Shown here: positions 46,383 through 57,978 of the stretch, piece by piece
Layout: each line of letters begins with the position of its first letter
Position numbering within the stretch: the stretch's first letter is position 1
Assembly (NCBI GenBank): GCA_934277985.1
Contig: CAKQWF010000005.1
Span: forward strand, 62,001 to 126,000
DNA length: 64,000 bases
From: an uncultured Oxalobacter sp.
GTDB taxonomy: Bacteria > Pseudomonadota > Gammaproteobacteria > Burkholderiales > Burkholderiaceae_D
Reading direction: 5' to 3'
Position numbers and translations under genes: made by a program
The notes under the pieces: generated by a model
The model's database searches: none
The model's input: the letters and a program-made list of their open reading frames with translations, nothing else
What the model was told of the DNA's origin: nothing

Positions 46383-49178
46383 TCAAAGCGAATCCAGTTT
46401 GGATAACTGGTCTTTGAGTTTGTCCAGAACGGACGAGAAACCGGCAAGCCGTTCGTGTTCTGTCGCAACGACCTTTTCAGGTGCCTTCGCAACGAAATTT
46501 TCATTGGACAGTTTGGCGTTGATTTTGGCGATATCGTTTTCGACCTTGGCGATTTCTTTCGAGAGTCGTTCACGTTCCGCCGCCACGTCGATTTCGACTT
46601 TCAGCATGAGGCGGACGTCACCGACGATGGATACTGGTGCAGGTGATTTCGGCAATGTGTCTTCGATCGAAACTTCCGACAGTTTGCCCAGCGCTTTCAG
46701 ATGTGGGATGAAAGCGCCCAGTTCGCCAGCATGCTGTTTGGCTGATTCCATGAAAAGTGGAACCCGTTTTGCGGGAGACAGTTGCATTTCGCCACGCAGA
46801 TTGCGACAGGCATCGACCAGTGCCTTGCATTGCGCCATCCACCGGTCGGCTGTTTCATCCATTTTCGCGGTATCGGGTACAGGATAGGATTGCAACATCA
46901 GGGTATCGCCGTCGGATACGGCGATTCCTGCCAGCGGTGCGACTTTTTGCCAGAGCTCTTCGGTAATGAACGGGATGACCGGATGAGCAAGTCGCAAGGT
47001 CTTTTCCAGAATGGACAAAAGGGTATGGCGTGTCGCACGCTGTTGTGCGGCATCGCCTTCCTGAATCTGGACTTTGGCCATTTCGACATACCAGTCGCAA
47101 TATTCGTCCCAGACAAACCGGTAAATGGCCGAGGCGATATTGTCGAAACGGTATTCGGCAAAGCCTTTTTCCACTTCGGCGGCAGCGCGCTGGAATTCGG
47201 ATTCGATCCAGCGATCGGCCAGCGAGAAGTTCATGTCGCCGCCGGAAAATCCGCAATCCGAGCCTTCCGTGTTCATCAGGACGAAACGGGTGGCGTTCCA
47301 GAGTTTGTTGCAGAAATTGCGGTAACCTTCGCAACGGTTCAGATCGAAATTGATGTTTCTGCCCAGCGAAGCATAGCTGGCCATGGTGAAGCGGAGGGCG
47401 TCGGTACCGAAGGCTGGAATGCCTTTCCCGAATTCCTTGCGGGTCGCCTTGGCGATGGAGTCGGCCTGTTTCGGATTCATCAGTCCGAACGTGCGCTGTT
47501 TGACGAGCGAATCCACGTCGATGCCGTCGATCAGGTCGATCGGGTTCAGGGTGTTGCCTTTGGATTTGGACATTTTCTGGCCGTTGGCATCGCGGACCAG
47601 ACCATGCACATAGACGGTTCTGAAGGGAACCTTGCCGGTGAAGTGCAGGGTCATCATCACCATTCTGGCGACCCAGAAGAAAATGATATCGAAACCGGTG
47701 ACCAGTACGGACGATGGCAGGAACATCCGGTATTCCGGTGTGTTTTCAGGCCAGCCGACGGTCGAGAAAGGAACGAGCGCCGACGAGAACCAGGTGTCGA
47801 GTACGTCAGGGTCGCGGTGGATGGGTTTGCCACCGGCCTTGGCACGTGCCTCGTCCTCCGTACGGGCGACATAGATATTGCCGTCCTCGTCGTACCATGC
47901 CGGAATCTGGTGGCCCCACCAGAGTTGCCGGGAAATACACCAGTCCTGAATGTTGTTCAGCCACTGGTTGTAGGTATTGGTCCAGTTTTCCGGCATGAAA
48001 CGGATTTCACCGTTGGCAACTTTTTCGAGTGCCACTTCGGCCAGTGACTTGCCGGGGAAGAATGTATTTTCCGGCGCCGGTTTGCTCATGGCGACGAACC
48101 ATTGGTCGGTGAGCATCGGTTCGATCACGACGCCGGTCCTGTCGCCGCGTGGTACCATCAGCTTGTGCGGCTGGATGGATTCGAGCAGTCCTTGTTCCTG
48201 AAGGTTTGCGACAATCGCTTTGCGGGCAACGAAACGGTCCATGTCACGGTATTTTTCCGGTGCGTTGTCATTGATTTTTGCGTCGAGCGTGAAAATATTG
48301 ATCGGTTCCAGACGGTGACGGCTGCCGACGGCATAGTCATTGAAGTCGTGTGCGGGTGTGATCTTGACGCAACCGGTTCCGAATTCACGATCGACATAAT
48401 CATCGGCGATGACCGGAATCAGACGGTCGGTCAGTGGCAGACGCAGCATTTTGCCGATAAGAGCCGCATAGCGTTCATCTTGCGGATTGACGGCAACGGC
48501 CACGTCGCCGAGCATGGTTTCCGGTCGTGTGGTGGCGACTGTCAGTGAACCTGTACCATCGGCGAACGGGTAGCGGATATGCCACATCGAACCGTTTTCT
48601 TCTTCCGAAATGACTTCCAGGTCGGATACGGCGGTACCCAAAACAGGGTCCCAGTTGACCAGTCGTTTGCCGCGGTAGATCAGGCCTTCTTCATACAGAC
48701 GGACGAAAACTTCGGTGACCGTTTTCGAACGGGTCGCGTCCATGGTGAAGTATTCGCGATCCCAGTCCGGAGAGGTACCCATGCGTCGCATCTGGCCCGT
48801 GATGGTCGAACCGGATTTTTCTTTCCATTCCCAGACTTTTTCCAGAAATTTTTCGCGGCCGAGATCGTGCCGGGATATTTTCTGCGCATCAAGCTGGCGT
48901 TCGACGACGATCTGGGTGGCGATACCGGCATGGTCGGTTCCGGGAATCCAGGCCGTATTGAACCCGCGCATGCGGTGGTAACGTACCAGCCCGTCCATGA
49001 TGGTCTGGTTGAAAGCATGTCCCATGTGCAGGGTGCCTGTGACATTGGGCGGCGGGAGCTGGATGGCGAAAGAGGGTTTGTTTTCGTCGAGCGAAGCGCG
49101 GAAATATCCACGTTTTTCCCATTCTTCGCGCCAGTGTTTTTCAATTTCGGCTGGGTCGAAAGACTTGGCTAATTCCAT
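46383..49178 (-). CDS. valS: Valyl-tRNA synthetase
   Basis: A 931-residue class I synthetase that charges tRNA-Val. The HIGH-type motif reads HMGH (residues 51-54) after PPPNVTGTL; the KMSKSKGN motif is present. A CP1 editing domain and a C-terminal coiled-coil arm ([23 protein letters not shown] region) match the family. It is divergent from the thi operon. Confidence 0.97.
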   Translation of the reverse strand: MELAKSFDPAEIEKHWREEWEKRGYFRASLDENKPSFAIQLPPPNVTGTLHMGHAFNQTIMDGLVRYHRMRGFNTAWIPGTDHAGIATQIVVERQLDAQKISRHDLGREKFLEKVWEWKEKSGSTITGQMRRMGTSPDWDREYFTMDATRSKTVTEVFVRLYEEGLIYRGKRLVNWDPVLGTAVSDLEVISEEENGSMWHIRYPFADGTGSLTVATTRPETMLGDVAVAVNPQDERYAALIGKMLRLPLTDRLIPVIADDYVDREFGTGCVKITPAHDFNDYAVGSRHRLEPINIFTLDAKINDNAPEKYRDMDRFVARKAIVANLQEQGLLESIQPHKLMVPRGDRTGVVIEPMLTDQWFVAMSKPAPENTFFPGKSLAEVALEKVANGEIRFMPENWTNTYNQWLNNIQDWCISRQLWWGHQIPAWYDEDGNIYVARTEDEARAKAGGKPIHRDPDVLDTWFSSALVPFSTVGWPENTPEYRMFLPSSVLVTGFDIIFFWVARMVMMTLHFTGKVPFRTVYVHGLVRDANGQKMSKSKGNTLNPIDLIDGIDVDSLVKQRTFGLMNPKQADSIAKATRKEFGKGIPAFGTDALRFTMASYASLGRNINFDLNRCEGYRNFCNKLWNATRFVLMNTEGSDCGFSGGDMNFSLADRWIESEFQRAAAEVEKGFAEYRFDNIASAIYRFVWDEYCDWYVEMAKVQIQEGDAAQQRATRHTLLSILEKTLRLAHPVIPFITEELWQKVAPLAGIAVSDGDTLMLQSYPVPDTAKMDETADRWMAQCKALVDACRNLRGEMQLSPAKRVPLFMESAKQHAGELGAFIPHLKALGKLSEVSIEDTLPKSPAPVSIVGDVRLMLKVEIDVAAERERLSKEIAKVENDIAKINAKLSNENFVAKAPEKVVATEHERLAGFSSVLDKLKDQLSKLDSL

Positions 49179-49219
49179 GATCTGATGTCAGTTTTGCTAA
49201 AATCCAATAAAGCGTCTAT

Positions 49220-49225
49220 TATAAT
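49220..49225. promoter_or_regulatory. Symmetric -10 element in the valS-thiC gap
   Basis: ATTATAAT (49218-49225) is self-complementary, so TATAAT reads on both strands. It lies 40-50 bp from the valS start and upstream of the thiC promoter. It may serve valS, thiC or both. Confidence 0.4.
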
Positions 49226-49259
49226 GGACGATAACGGGGACGAACTCGAAAGATGACGT

Positions 49260-49265
49260 TATAAT
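49260..49265 (+). promoter_or_regulatory. -10 element of the thi operon
   Basis: TATAAT 28 bp before the riboswitch start. The -35 at 17 bp (GGGACG) is weak. Confidence 0.5.
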
Positions 49266-49292
49266 GGCCCGAATGTAGTAAATTTCATCAGA

Positions 49293-49372
49293 AAGCTAGG
49301 GGTTCTGGCCGATTGGCCGGGCGAGATACACCCTCTGAACCTGATCTGGGTAATGCCAGCGAAGGGAAGCGA
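49293..49372 (+). ncRNA. TPP riboswitch (THI element)
   Basis: The aptamer core is clear: CTAGGGGTTC, a P3 hairpin TGGCCGATTGGCC, ACACCC, then CCTGATCTGGGTAATGCC and AGCGAAGGGAAGC. It binds thiamine pyrophosphate and turns down thi genes. The usual CTGAGA of the HMP-binding loop reads GCGAGA here. The downstream 49408-49449 segment offers an expression platform acting on translation. Confidence 0.93.
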
Positions 49373-49407
49373 AAAGAATGCATGCGATAGCCGCAGAACT
49401 GTCTTGA

Positions 49408-49449
49408 GGTTCCTTGAGCTGGATTTATGAAGTAAATGCTTGAGGAACC
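49408..49449 (+). promoter_or_regulatory. Shine-Dalgarno-sequestering hairpin of thiC
   Basis: GGTTCCT (49408-49414) pairs perfectly with AGGAACC (49443-49449). The 3' arm contains the ribosome binding site GAGGAA (49442-49447), 7 nt before the thiC ATG. No T-run follows, so the riboswitch probably controls translation rather than termination. Confidence 0.65.
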
Positions 49450-49454
49450 GATAA

Positions 49455-51344
<1,890 letters not shown>

Positions 51345-51358
51345 TTCGGACGGTGCCT

Positions 51359-51559
51359 ATGGAAATCAGTTTGAATGGAGAACCCCGCCTGGTCGAGGAC
51401 GGGACGACGTTGCAGGGCTTGGTCGGTACGTTGCAGTTGCCGGATCGCGCCTTGGCCATCGCGGTCAACAGGAAGGTGATCACGCGTGCGAAATGGCCGG
51501 AAGTCGTTCTGCAGCCCGGTGATCGGGTGGAACTGGTGCGTGCGATCGGCGGCGGCTGA
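51359..51559 (+). CDS. thiS: Sulfur carrier protein ThiS
   Basis: A 66-residue ubiquitin-like sulfur carrier ending in Gly-Gly-Gly. The C-terminus is adenylated and thiocarboxylated to give sulfur to ThiG. An in-frame GTG (51353) would add two residues; ATG 51359 fits the family better. It lies 14 bp after thiC, where many aerobic relatives have thiO first. ThiF is not encoded nearby. Confidence 0.93.
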   Translation: MEISLNGEPRLVEDGTTLQGLVGTLQLPDRALAIAVNRKVITRAKWPEVVLQPGDRVELVRAIGGG

Positions 51560-51582
51560 TGGTATTGCGCTGAAAAGGGATA

Positions 51583-51604
51583 GCAGGGTTCGGGCGAACC
51601 CTGC
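51583..51604 (+). repeat. Intercistronic hairpin between thiS and thiG
   Basis: GCAGGGTTC (51583-51591) and GAACCCTGC (51596-51604) form a perfect 9-bp stem with a GGGC loop. No T-run follows. It may stabilise or process the operon mRNA. Confidence 0.6.
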
Positions 51605-51636
51605 CGGATTGTTGAAACCGGAGAAAAGGAAAAACA

Positions 51637-52425
51637 ATGAACAAGCAGGAACAGGGTCTGACGATTGCAGGAAAGACGTATCGTTCACGTTTGCTGGTCG
51701 GTAGCGGCAAATACCGCGATCTGGAGCAGACCCGTGAAGCGACGGAGGCCAGTGGTGCCGAAATCATTACGGTAGCCATTCGGCGTGTCAATATCGGACA
51801 GGACCCGAATGCACCGAGTCTGCTGGATGTCGTTCCGCCGACGAAGTACACCATTTTGCCGAATACGGCCGGATGTTATAACGCGGAAGATGCTGTTTAT
51901 ACCCTTCAGCTGGCACGTGAATTGTTGAACGGTCACAAGCTGGTCAAACTCGAGGTGCTGGGCAATGAAAAAACCCTGTTCCCGAATATGCCGGAAACGC
52001 TGAAAGCCGCCGAAATTCTCGTGAAAGACGGTTTTGATGTCATGGTCTATTGCAGTGATGATCCGGTGCAGGCCAAGATGCTGGAAGATATCGGTTGTGC
52101 CGCGATCATGCCTCTGGCATCACTGATCGGTTCCGGCATGGGGATTCTCAATCCGTGGAACCTGTCGCTGATCATCGAACAGTCGAAAGTGCCGGTCATC
52201 GTGGATGCAGGCGTGGGTACGGCTTCGGATGCAGCCATTGCCATGGAGCTGGGTTGCGACGGTATTCTGATGAATACGGCGATTGCAGGTGCTCAGGATC
52301 CGATTCGTATGGCGCGCGCCATGAAGCTGGCGGTCGAAGCAGGACGCGAAGCTTTCCTGGCGGGACGTATTCCGAGGAAGTTCGCCGCTTCGCCTTCTTC
52401 TCCGATGGCGGGTCGTGTAGCCTGA
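51637..52425 (+). CDS. thiG: Thiazole synthase
   Basis: A 262-residue TIM-barrel enzyme that builds the thiazole phosphate from DXP, ThiS thiocarboxylate and dehydroglycine. The Schiff-base lysine is Lys104 in KLVKLEVLG. Blocks [10 protein letters not shown] and [24 protein letters not shown] are conserved. The RBS is a GGAGAAAAGGA stretch 6 bp upstream. Confidence 0.97.
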   Translation: MNKQEQGLTIAGKTYRSRLLVGSGKYRDLEQTREATEASGAEIITVAIRRVNIGQDPNAPSLLDVVPPTKYTILPNTAGCYNAEDAVYTLQLARELLNGHKLVKLEVLGNEKTLFPNMPETLKAAEILVKDGFDVMVYCSDDPVQAKMLEDIGCAAIMPLASLIGSGMGILNPWNLSLIIEQSKVPVIVDAGVGTASDAAIAMELGCDGILMNTAIAGAQDPIRMARAMKLAVEAGREAFLAGRIPRKFAASPSSPMAGRVA

Positions 52426-52434
52426 ACGGAAAGC

Positions 52435-52467
52435 ATGCATACGCTGTCGGTACGATAGCGTATGCAT
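52435..52467 (+). repeat. Intercistronic hairpin between thiG and thiD
   Basis: ATGCATACGCT (52435-52445) and AGCGTATGCAT (52457-52467) form a perfect 11-bp stem with an 11-nt loop. No T-run follows. Two such hairpins occur in this operon. Confidence 0.65.
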
Positions 52468-52513
52468 CGCATGACTGGAATGGATCGTTTCCGTGCCTGA
52501 ATGGATGTAAGAC

Positions 52514-53317
52514 ATGAATACGAGAACCAAACCCTGCGTAATGGTTTTTTCCGGGCTGGATCCCAGTGGCGGTGCCGGTGTCATGGCAGATATCGAGGCG
52601 ATCGGTGCAGTCGGTGCACACGCGCTTCCGGTCATCACCGCGCTGACGGTGCAAGACAACGATCGTGTCTATGCCGTCAATCCCGTGGATGCCTCCATAC
52701 TGGCGCATCAGGCGCAGGTGCTGATCGAGAAGATTCCGGTTGCCGCAGTCAAGATCGGGATTGTCGGAAATCGCGAAAATGCGCTGGCGATTCGCGATGC
52801 CATCATGACGTTGCGTCGGAAACAGCCCGATCTTCCGGTGGTTCTCGATACAGTGCTGGGAAGCGGGCATGGTTTTTCGCTGGCCGACGGTGTGCCGGAA
52901 TATGCGCTTTCTCCGTTGATCGGGATCGCGACGCTGGTCACCCCCAATCTGCCGGAAGCGCGCCGCCTTTATCCGCTCTCCGATGATATCGGCAAGCAAG
53001 CCGCGAATCTGATGAAACAGGGAGCGGCCAATGTGCTGGTAAAAGGCGGTCATGGCGATGATGAGCATCTGGTATTCAATGACTGGTATGGCGCGGACGG
53101 TGTGAAACAGTGGCAATGGCCACGGCTTGAAGGCGAGTTTCATGGTACGGGCTGTACGCTCGCTTCGGCGATCGCCGGTTATCTGGCACAAGGTCGTTCG
53201 ATGGAAGAAGCGATACTGCATGGACAGATATGGTGCCAGCAGACATTGGCGAATGCGTTTTCTATTGCGAAAGGGCAGCGAATACCCGGCCGTGTCGGTA
53301 TGGATCAGGGAAAGTGA
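52514..53317 (+). CDS. thiD: Hydroxymethylpyrimidine/phosphomethylpyrimidine kinase
   Basis: A 267-residue ribokinase-fold enzyme phosphorylating HMP to HMP-PP. Blocks SGLDPSGGAGVMADI, TALTVQD, TPNLPEA and GTGCTLASAIAGYLAQG (anion hole) are conserved. It follows thiG after 88 bp containing a hairpin and is followed by thiE in 50 bp. Confidence 0.95.
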   Translation: MNTRTKPCVMVFSGLDPSGGAGVMADIEAIGAVGAHALPVITALTVQDNDRVYAVNPVDASILAHQAQVLIEKIPVAAVKIGIVGNRENALAIRDAIMTLRRKQPDLPVVLDTVLGSGHGFSLADGVPEYALSPLIGIATLVTPNLPEARRLYPLSDDIGKQAANLMKQGAANVLVKGGHGDDEHLVFNDWYGADGVKQWQWPRLEGEFHGTGCTLASAIAGYLAQGRSMEEAILHGQIWCQQTLANAFSIAKGQRIPGRVGMDQGK

Positions 53318-53367
53318 CCGCTTTTCAGGTCAAACGGAATACAGGAAGACAAAAAATAGGGAAATCG

Positions 53368-53979
53368 ATGAAAGGTCTTTATATAGTGACTCCCGATTGG
53401 GACGATACGGCCAGGATGGTCGAAGTAACGGAAAAAGCCTTGAAGGGCGGTGCGGAAATCGTGCAGTACCGACACAAGACGGCGACTCCGGAATTGCGCA
53501 AGGAACAGGCCAAAGCATTGCAGGTGCTCTGCCGTCGTTATGGCAAGCCGTTTATTATCAATGATTATGTCGATCTTTGTCTGGAACTGGATACGGATGG
53601 CATTCATGTCGGTGGAACGGATGCTCCTGTGAAGAAGGTTCGTGCGGCCGTTGGCCCCGGCAAGATCGTCGGCGCCTCCTGTTACGGTGATATCGAACTG
53701 GCACGCAAGGCGACGCGGGATGGTGCAAGCTATGTTGCGTTCGGCGGTTTTTATCCTTCACGCGTGAAAAAATATCCGGTGACGACACCGCAGAATATCG
53801 TGTCAGACTGGAAAAAGGAAATGCCATCGATGCCGGTTTGTGTCATCGGTGGCATGAATGTGGATAATGCGACGCCGCTGGTCAATCTGGGGGCGGATAT
53901 GGTAGCGGTAGTCAGTGGCGTTTATTTCCAGGAAGACCCGGAAAAGGTCGCTGGCCAGTTTGCCGCGCTGTTTGGATAA
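53368..53979 (+). CDS. thiE: Thiamine-phosphate synthase
   Basis: A 203-residue TIM-barrel enzyme joining HMP-PP and thiazole phosphate. The pyrimidine/pyrophosphate motifs read QYRHK, INDYVDLCLELDTDGIHVG, GASCYGD, FGGFYPS and VCVIGGMNVDN. Compared with classical ThiE, the HLGQ and SxH motifs are altered (HVGG, SCY); I take these as lineage variants. The frame runs 46 codons upstream into thiD, but ATG 53368 gives the family N-terminus. Confidence 0.9.
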   Translation: MKGLYIVTPDWDDTARMVEVTEKALKGGAEIVQYRHKTATPELRKEQAKALQVLCRRYGKPFIINDYVDLCLELDTDGIHVGGTDAPVKKVRAAVGPGKIVGASCYGDIELARKATRDGASYVAFGGFYPSRVKKYPVTTPQNIVSDWKKEMPSMPVCVIGGMNVDNATPLVNLGADMVAVVSGVYFQEDPEKVAGQFAALFG

Positions 53980-54009
53980 CGACGATAAACGTGTTCAACG
54001 ATGATTTCC

Positions 54010-54037
54010 ACCCGGCTGTCAAAAGCCGGGTTTTTTT
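54010..54037 (+). terminator. Terminator of the thi operon
   Basis: ACCCGGCT (54010-54017) pairs with AGCCGGGT (54024-54031) across GTCAAA, followed by T7. Its T-run reaches the stop codon of the convergent cls gene. Confidence 0.85.
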
Positions 54038-55451
54038 ATAGCAGCGGCGAGAAAAGACGTGCAATGGCTTCTGCCAGTTTCTGTATCCAGCCTGTCGTAC
54101 GTTTTGGCAGGACGCGTTCCGATGAGATAAGGTCGCATTCGAATTGCCTGGACAGCATGCCGGCCAGTTTATCGCCATACGCCATCACGCAGACTTCGAA
54201 ATTCAGCCGGAAACTGCGTGAATCGAAGTTGGCGGTTCCGATCAGGCTGTAATGCTGGTCGATGACGATGGTTTTTGAATGGAGCATGCGTCCCTTGTAT
54301 TCCCATATCTTGACACCGGCATGCATGAGTTCGTCGAAATAGGAACGTGCCGCCGCAGTGACCAGTCGTGAATCGCTTTTTTCTGGAACCAGCAGACGGA
54401 CATCGATGCCGCGCAGGGCTGCCGATGTCAATGCGAACAGGGTCGCTTCTGTCGGAACGAAATAGGGTGTGGTCAGCCATACCCGGTTTCTGGCGTTCTG
54501 GATCATGGCCAGATAGGTACGATGGATGATTTCCCAGTCGTTGTCGGGGCCAGAAGGAATGATCTGGACCGGATACTGGCCGGATGACTGGATGGGAAAA
54601 TAACCGGCGAGGTCGGGAATGTTTCTTTCGCCGCTGGCATAGACCCAGTCTTCCATAAAGATCAGTTGCAGCCAGTGAACTGCATTGCCGGTCAGTTGCA
54701 AATGGGTGTCATGGTAGGCGGAATCTTGTACACGTTCATCTTCGTCGTCAGTGATATTCAGACCGCCCGTGAAACCGACCAGTCCGTCGCAGATCACGAT
54801 TTTCCGGTGGGTTCTCAGATTGACAAGCGGTTTTATCAACTGCGAAATGTGCGGTTTGTGGAAAAAGGCGAATTGCACGCCGGCTTGCAGCATGGGAGAC
54901 AGGAATTTGTTTTTCAATCGCGAAGAACCGATACCATCGACGAGCAGTCTGACTTTCACGCCAGCCTGGGCTTTGGTGATCAGCAAATCACGCAGTGTCG
55001 TTCCGATTTTGTCGGGATCGAAAATGTAATATTCAAGATGGATATGATGGGTGGCGTTGGCAATGGCATCCAGTATGGCGGTGAAGGTCTGTTTTCCGTC
55101 GACCAGCAAATCCAGTGATTTTGCGGTCGTCAACGGGAAACCGGTCGTCGTCCGGATCAGGCTGGCCAGCTGCATCAGTTCGCCGGAGTGCGAGCCGGAC
55201 GCCAGAATACGGTTGCGCAATTGCAGGTAATCAGAATATTCCTTCAGTGCGGTTTTGGACGGCAATCGTCTGAATTGCTGGCGTTTGAGTTTTTGCGGAC
55301 CGAGAAAATGGTAAATCAGAAATCCGGCATACGGGATGAATGCCAGTGCGAGAATCCAGCTCAGCGTTGAAACGGGAGGACGTTTTTGCAGAATGATCCA
55401 GAGCGACAGGCAAATGATGTATACAAGCCATGCAACTCCGAGCCACTTCAT
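54036..55451 (-). CDS. cls: Cardiolipin synthase (ClsA-type)
   Basis: A phospholipase-D-superfamily synthase of 471 residues. Two N-terminal membrane segments (about residues 3-21 and 30-50) precede two HKD motifs: His215/Lys217/Asp222 and His391/Lys393/Asp398. This layout matches ClsA and differs from ClsB at 20509. I chose ATG 55451 by comparison with ClsA; ATG 55499 is an alternative that adds 16 residues. The gene is convergent with thiE and divergent from uvrD. Confidence 0.9.
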   Translation of the reverse strand: MKWLGVAWLVYIICLSLWIILQKRPPVSTLSWILALAFIPYAGFLIYHFLGPQKLKRQQFRRLPSKTALKEYSDYLQLRNRILASGSHSGELMQLASLIRTTTGFPLTTAKSLDLLVDGKQTFTAILDAIANATHHIHLEYYIFDPDKIGTTLRDLLITKAQAGVKVRLLVDGIGSSRLKNKFLSPMLQAGVQFAFFHKPHISQLIKPLVNLRTHRKIVICDGLVGFTGGLNITDDEDERVQDSAYHDTHLQLTGNAVHWLQLIFMEDWVYASGERNIPDLAGYFPIQSSGQYPVQIIPSGPDNDWEIIHRTYLAMIQNARNRVWLTTPYFVPTEATLFALTSAALRGIDVRLLVPEKSDSRLVTAAARSYFDELMHAGVKIWEYKGRMLHSKTIVIDQHYSLIGTANFDSRSFRLNFEVCVMAYGDKLAGMLSRQFECDLISSERVLPKRTTGWIQKLAEAIARLFSPLL

Positions 55452-55691
55452 GAAGAAGGTGCCTGATGAAAAACTGAACAGTTCGTTGTATGGAAACATG
55501 ATGAAGACCGGTAAACATACCGCCTGACCGGTTCTTGCCGGAAAAACGGAGTCAGTATCATACGCTTCAAATGGCGATCTGGATAAAGAATGGCGATATT
55601 GTGCCATCGTTACGCAGTATCGGGCGGAGCATGCAGCGAAAAATGGTGTGTTGGGCAAGCATACGCCTGTTATTTACGGGATAATGTCGAA

Positions 55692-57977
55692 ATGGACAAA
55701 CTATTGGAAAATCTCAATCCGGAACAGCTTGCGGCTGTGACATTGCCGCCACAGTCGGCACTGATACTGGCTGGAGCCGGATCCGGCAAAACACGTGTGC
55801 TGACGACACGGATTGCATGGTTGCTGAAAACGGGACAGATTTCCGCAGCCGGTGTCATGGCGGTCACGTTTACCAACAAGGCGGCGCGCGAAATGATGGC
55901 GCGTCTTTCCGCGATGGCACATGTCAATGCGAAGAACATGTGGATCGGCACATTTCATGGGTTGTGCAACCGGTTTTTGCGCAGACATTACCTTGATGCG
56001 GCATTGCCCCAGATGTTTTCCATTCTCGATACGCAGGACCAGCTTTCTGCGATCAGGCGACTGTTGAAAGCGAACGGGGTTGATGAGGAAAATTTTCCGC
56101 CACGCGAGTTGATGCATTACATCAATGCCGCGAAGGAAAAAGGTTTGCGTGCCGCCGATGTCGATGCATACGATGATTATGACCGGCAACGGGCCGCATT
56201 GTATGAATTGTATGAACAGCAATGCCAGCGCGAAGGGGTGGTCGATTTCGCTGAATTGCTTTTGCGCAGTTGTGAGTTGCTGGAACGAAACGAACTGTTG
56301 CGAGAACATTACCGGTCGCGTTTTCTGCACATTCTGGTGGATGAATTCCAGGATACGAACGATATTCAGTACCGCTGGCTGAAACTGCTCTCGGGGGACA
56401 GGACGGCGATCTTTGCGGTGGGGGATGACGACCAGAGCATTTATGCGTTCCGTGGCGCCAATGTCGGGAACATGCTTTCTTTCCAGCATGATTTCAAGGT
56501 GCAGAACCTGATCAGGCTGGAACAGAATTACCGCTCATATGCCCATATTCTGGATGCTGCCAATACACTGATCGCACACAATACGCACCGGATGGGCAAG
56601 AATCTGCATACCGACGCCGGTGCCGGTGAACCGATCCGTGTATGCGAGGCGACGTCCGCTCTGAACGAGGTGCAGTGGATTCTGGATGAAATCGGCCATT
56701 TGCTCGACGAGGGGTTTTCTCGAAGCGATATCGCCATTTTGTACCGTTCCAATGCACAGTCGCGAGTGATCGAGCATGGCTTGTTCAGCGCAGGGATTCC
56801 CTATCGGGTATATGGCGGCTTGCGTTTTTTCGAGCGCGCCGAAATCAAGGATGCCGTGGCGTATCTTCAGCTGATCGACAATCCGGACAACAACACAGCC
56901 TTTTTGCGGGTGGTCAATGTCCCGGCACGTGGTATCGGAACACGTACCATCGAACAGTTGCAGGAAATCGCGAAGTCTCAGGGAATTTCACTGTATGCCG
57001 CTTTGCCGTATGTAACGGGCAGGGGAGGTGCCGCGCTCAATGCTTTTGCGCAGCTTCTCGGACAGATGCGCGCTGAAGTGAACGATATGCCGTTACCGGA
57101 GCTGATACAGACCGTGCTGGAAAAAAGCGGACTGATGCAGTATTACTTGTCTCAAAAAGAAGGCACCGACCGTGTGGAAAATCTGGAACAGCTGGTATCG
57201 GCAGCTACGGTGTTTTTGTCGGAAGAAGGGTTTTCGCTGGATGCACCTGCCTTGCGTATCGAGCATTTGCCGGACAGTGACAGCGATGCGCAGCGTTTGC
57301 CACCTGTGGCCGATCAGGTGATGGACGAGGATGAGTTGCTTGCCCTTGCGATGTCGCCTTTGTCGGCTTTCCTGACGCATGCATCGCTTGAAGCCGGCGA
57401 CAATCAGGCAGGTGAAGGAGAAGACGCATTGCAGCTGATGACGGTGCATTCAGCAAAAGGACTGGAATTCGGTGCGGTTTTCATTACCGGACTGGAAGAA
57501 GGACTTTTCCCGCATGAAAACAGTATGTCGGAAAACGGCGGTCTCGAAGAGGAGCGGCGTCTGATGTATGTAGCGATCACACGCGCACGGAAACGGCTGT
57601 ATATGAGCTGTGCCCAGACACGTATGCTGCACGGGCATATGCGCTATAACGTGTCGTCGCGTTTTTTGAGCGAATTGCCGGAGGATGCACTGAAATGGCT
57701 GACGCCCGGAAAAACATCGGCGTATGCAGGATACCGGAACGGTACGGAAACGGCGACTATCCGTTCTGATACACGAATCTCCAACGATGCCACGGCTTCG
57801 TTTGACCGTGGCAGCCAGTGGCGGATAGGTGAAACAGTCTTTCACAAGAAGTTCGGTGAAGGTGTGATCGTCAGTCTGGAAGGACAGGGCGCCAGCATTC
57901 GGGCCAATATCAATTTCGGCCGTTATGGCATGAAATTGCTGGACCTCAGTATCGCAAAGCTGGAGCGCGTGTCCTGA
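55692..57977 (+). CDS. uvrD: UvrD-family DNA helicase
   Basis: A 761-residue superfamily 1 3'-5' helicase of nucleotide-excision and mismatch repair. Motif I LAGAGSGKT is at residues 26-34, then VTFTNKAAREM, DEFQDTN, VGDDDQSIYAFRGA, LEQNYRS, TVHSAKGLEF and YVAITRARKRL. The C-terminal Tudor-like tail (GETVFHKKFGEGVIVSLEG) is present. Rep is less likely given that tail. It ends one base before the hldE1 stop on the other strand. Confidence 0.93.
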   Translation: MDKLLENLNPEQLAAVTLPPQSALILAGAGSGKTRVLTTRIAWLLKTGQISAAGVMAVTFTNKAAREMMARLSAMAHVNAKNMWIGTFHGLCNRFLRRHYLDAALPQMFSILDTQDQLSAIRRLLKANGVDEENFPPRELMHYINAAKEKGLRAADVDAYDDYDRQRAALYELYEQQCQREGVVDFAELLLRSCELLERNELLREHYRSRFLHILVDEFQDTNDIQYRWLKLLSGDRTAIFAVGDDDQSIYAFRGANVGNMLSFQHDFKVQNLIRLEQNYRSYAHILDAANTLIAHNTHRMGKNLHTDAGAGEPIRVCEATSALNEVQWILDEIGHLLDEGFSRSDIAILYRSNAQSRVIEHGLFSAGIPYRVYGGLRFFERAEIKDAVAYLQLIDNPDNNTAFLRVVNVPARGIGTRTIEQLQEIAKSQGISLYAALPYVTGRGGAALNAFAQLLGQMRAEVNDMPLPELIQTVLEKSGLMQYYLSQKEGTDRVENLEQLVSAATVFLSEEGFSLDAPALRIEHLPDSDSDAQRLPPVADQVMDEDELLALAMSPLSAFLTHASLEAGDNQAGEGEDALQLMTVHSAKGLEFGAVFITGLEEGLFPHENSMSENGGLEEERRLMYVAITRARKRLYMSCAQTRMLHGHMRYNVSSRFLSELPEDALKWLTPGKTSAYAGYRNGTETATIRSDTRISNDATASFDRGSQWRIGETVFHKKFGEGVIVSLEGQGASIRANINFGRYGMKLLDLSIAKLERVS

Positions 57978-57978
57978 G

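Noticed and set aside
53368-53979. Possible non-functional or regulatory ThiE homologue (TenI-like)
   Set aside because: Altered HLGQ and SxH motifs suggested TenI, but the QYRHK and INDYVDLCLE motifs and the operon position beside thiD favour an active thiamine-phosphate synthase.
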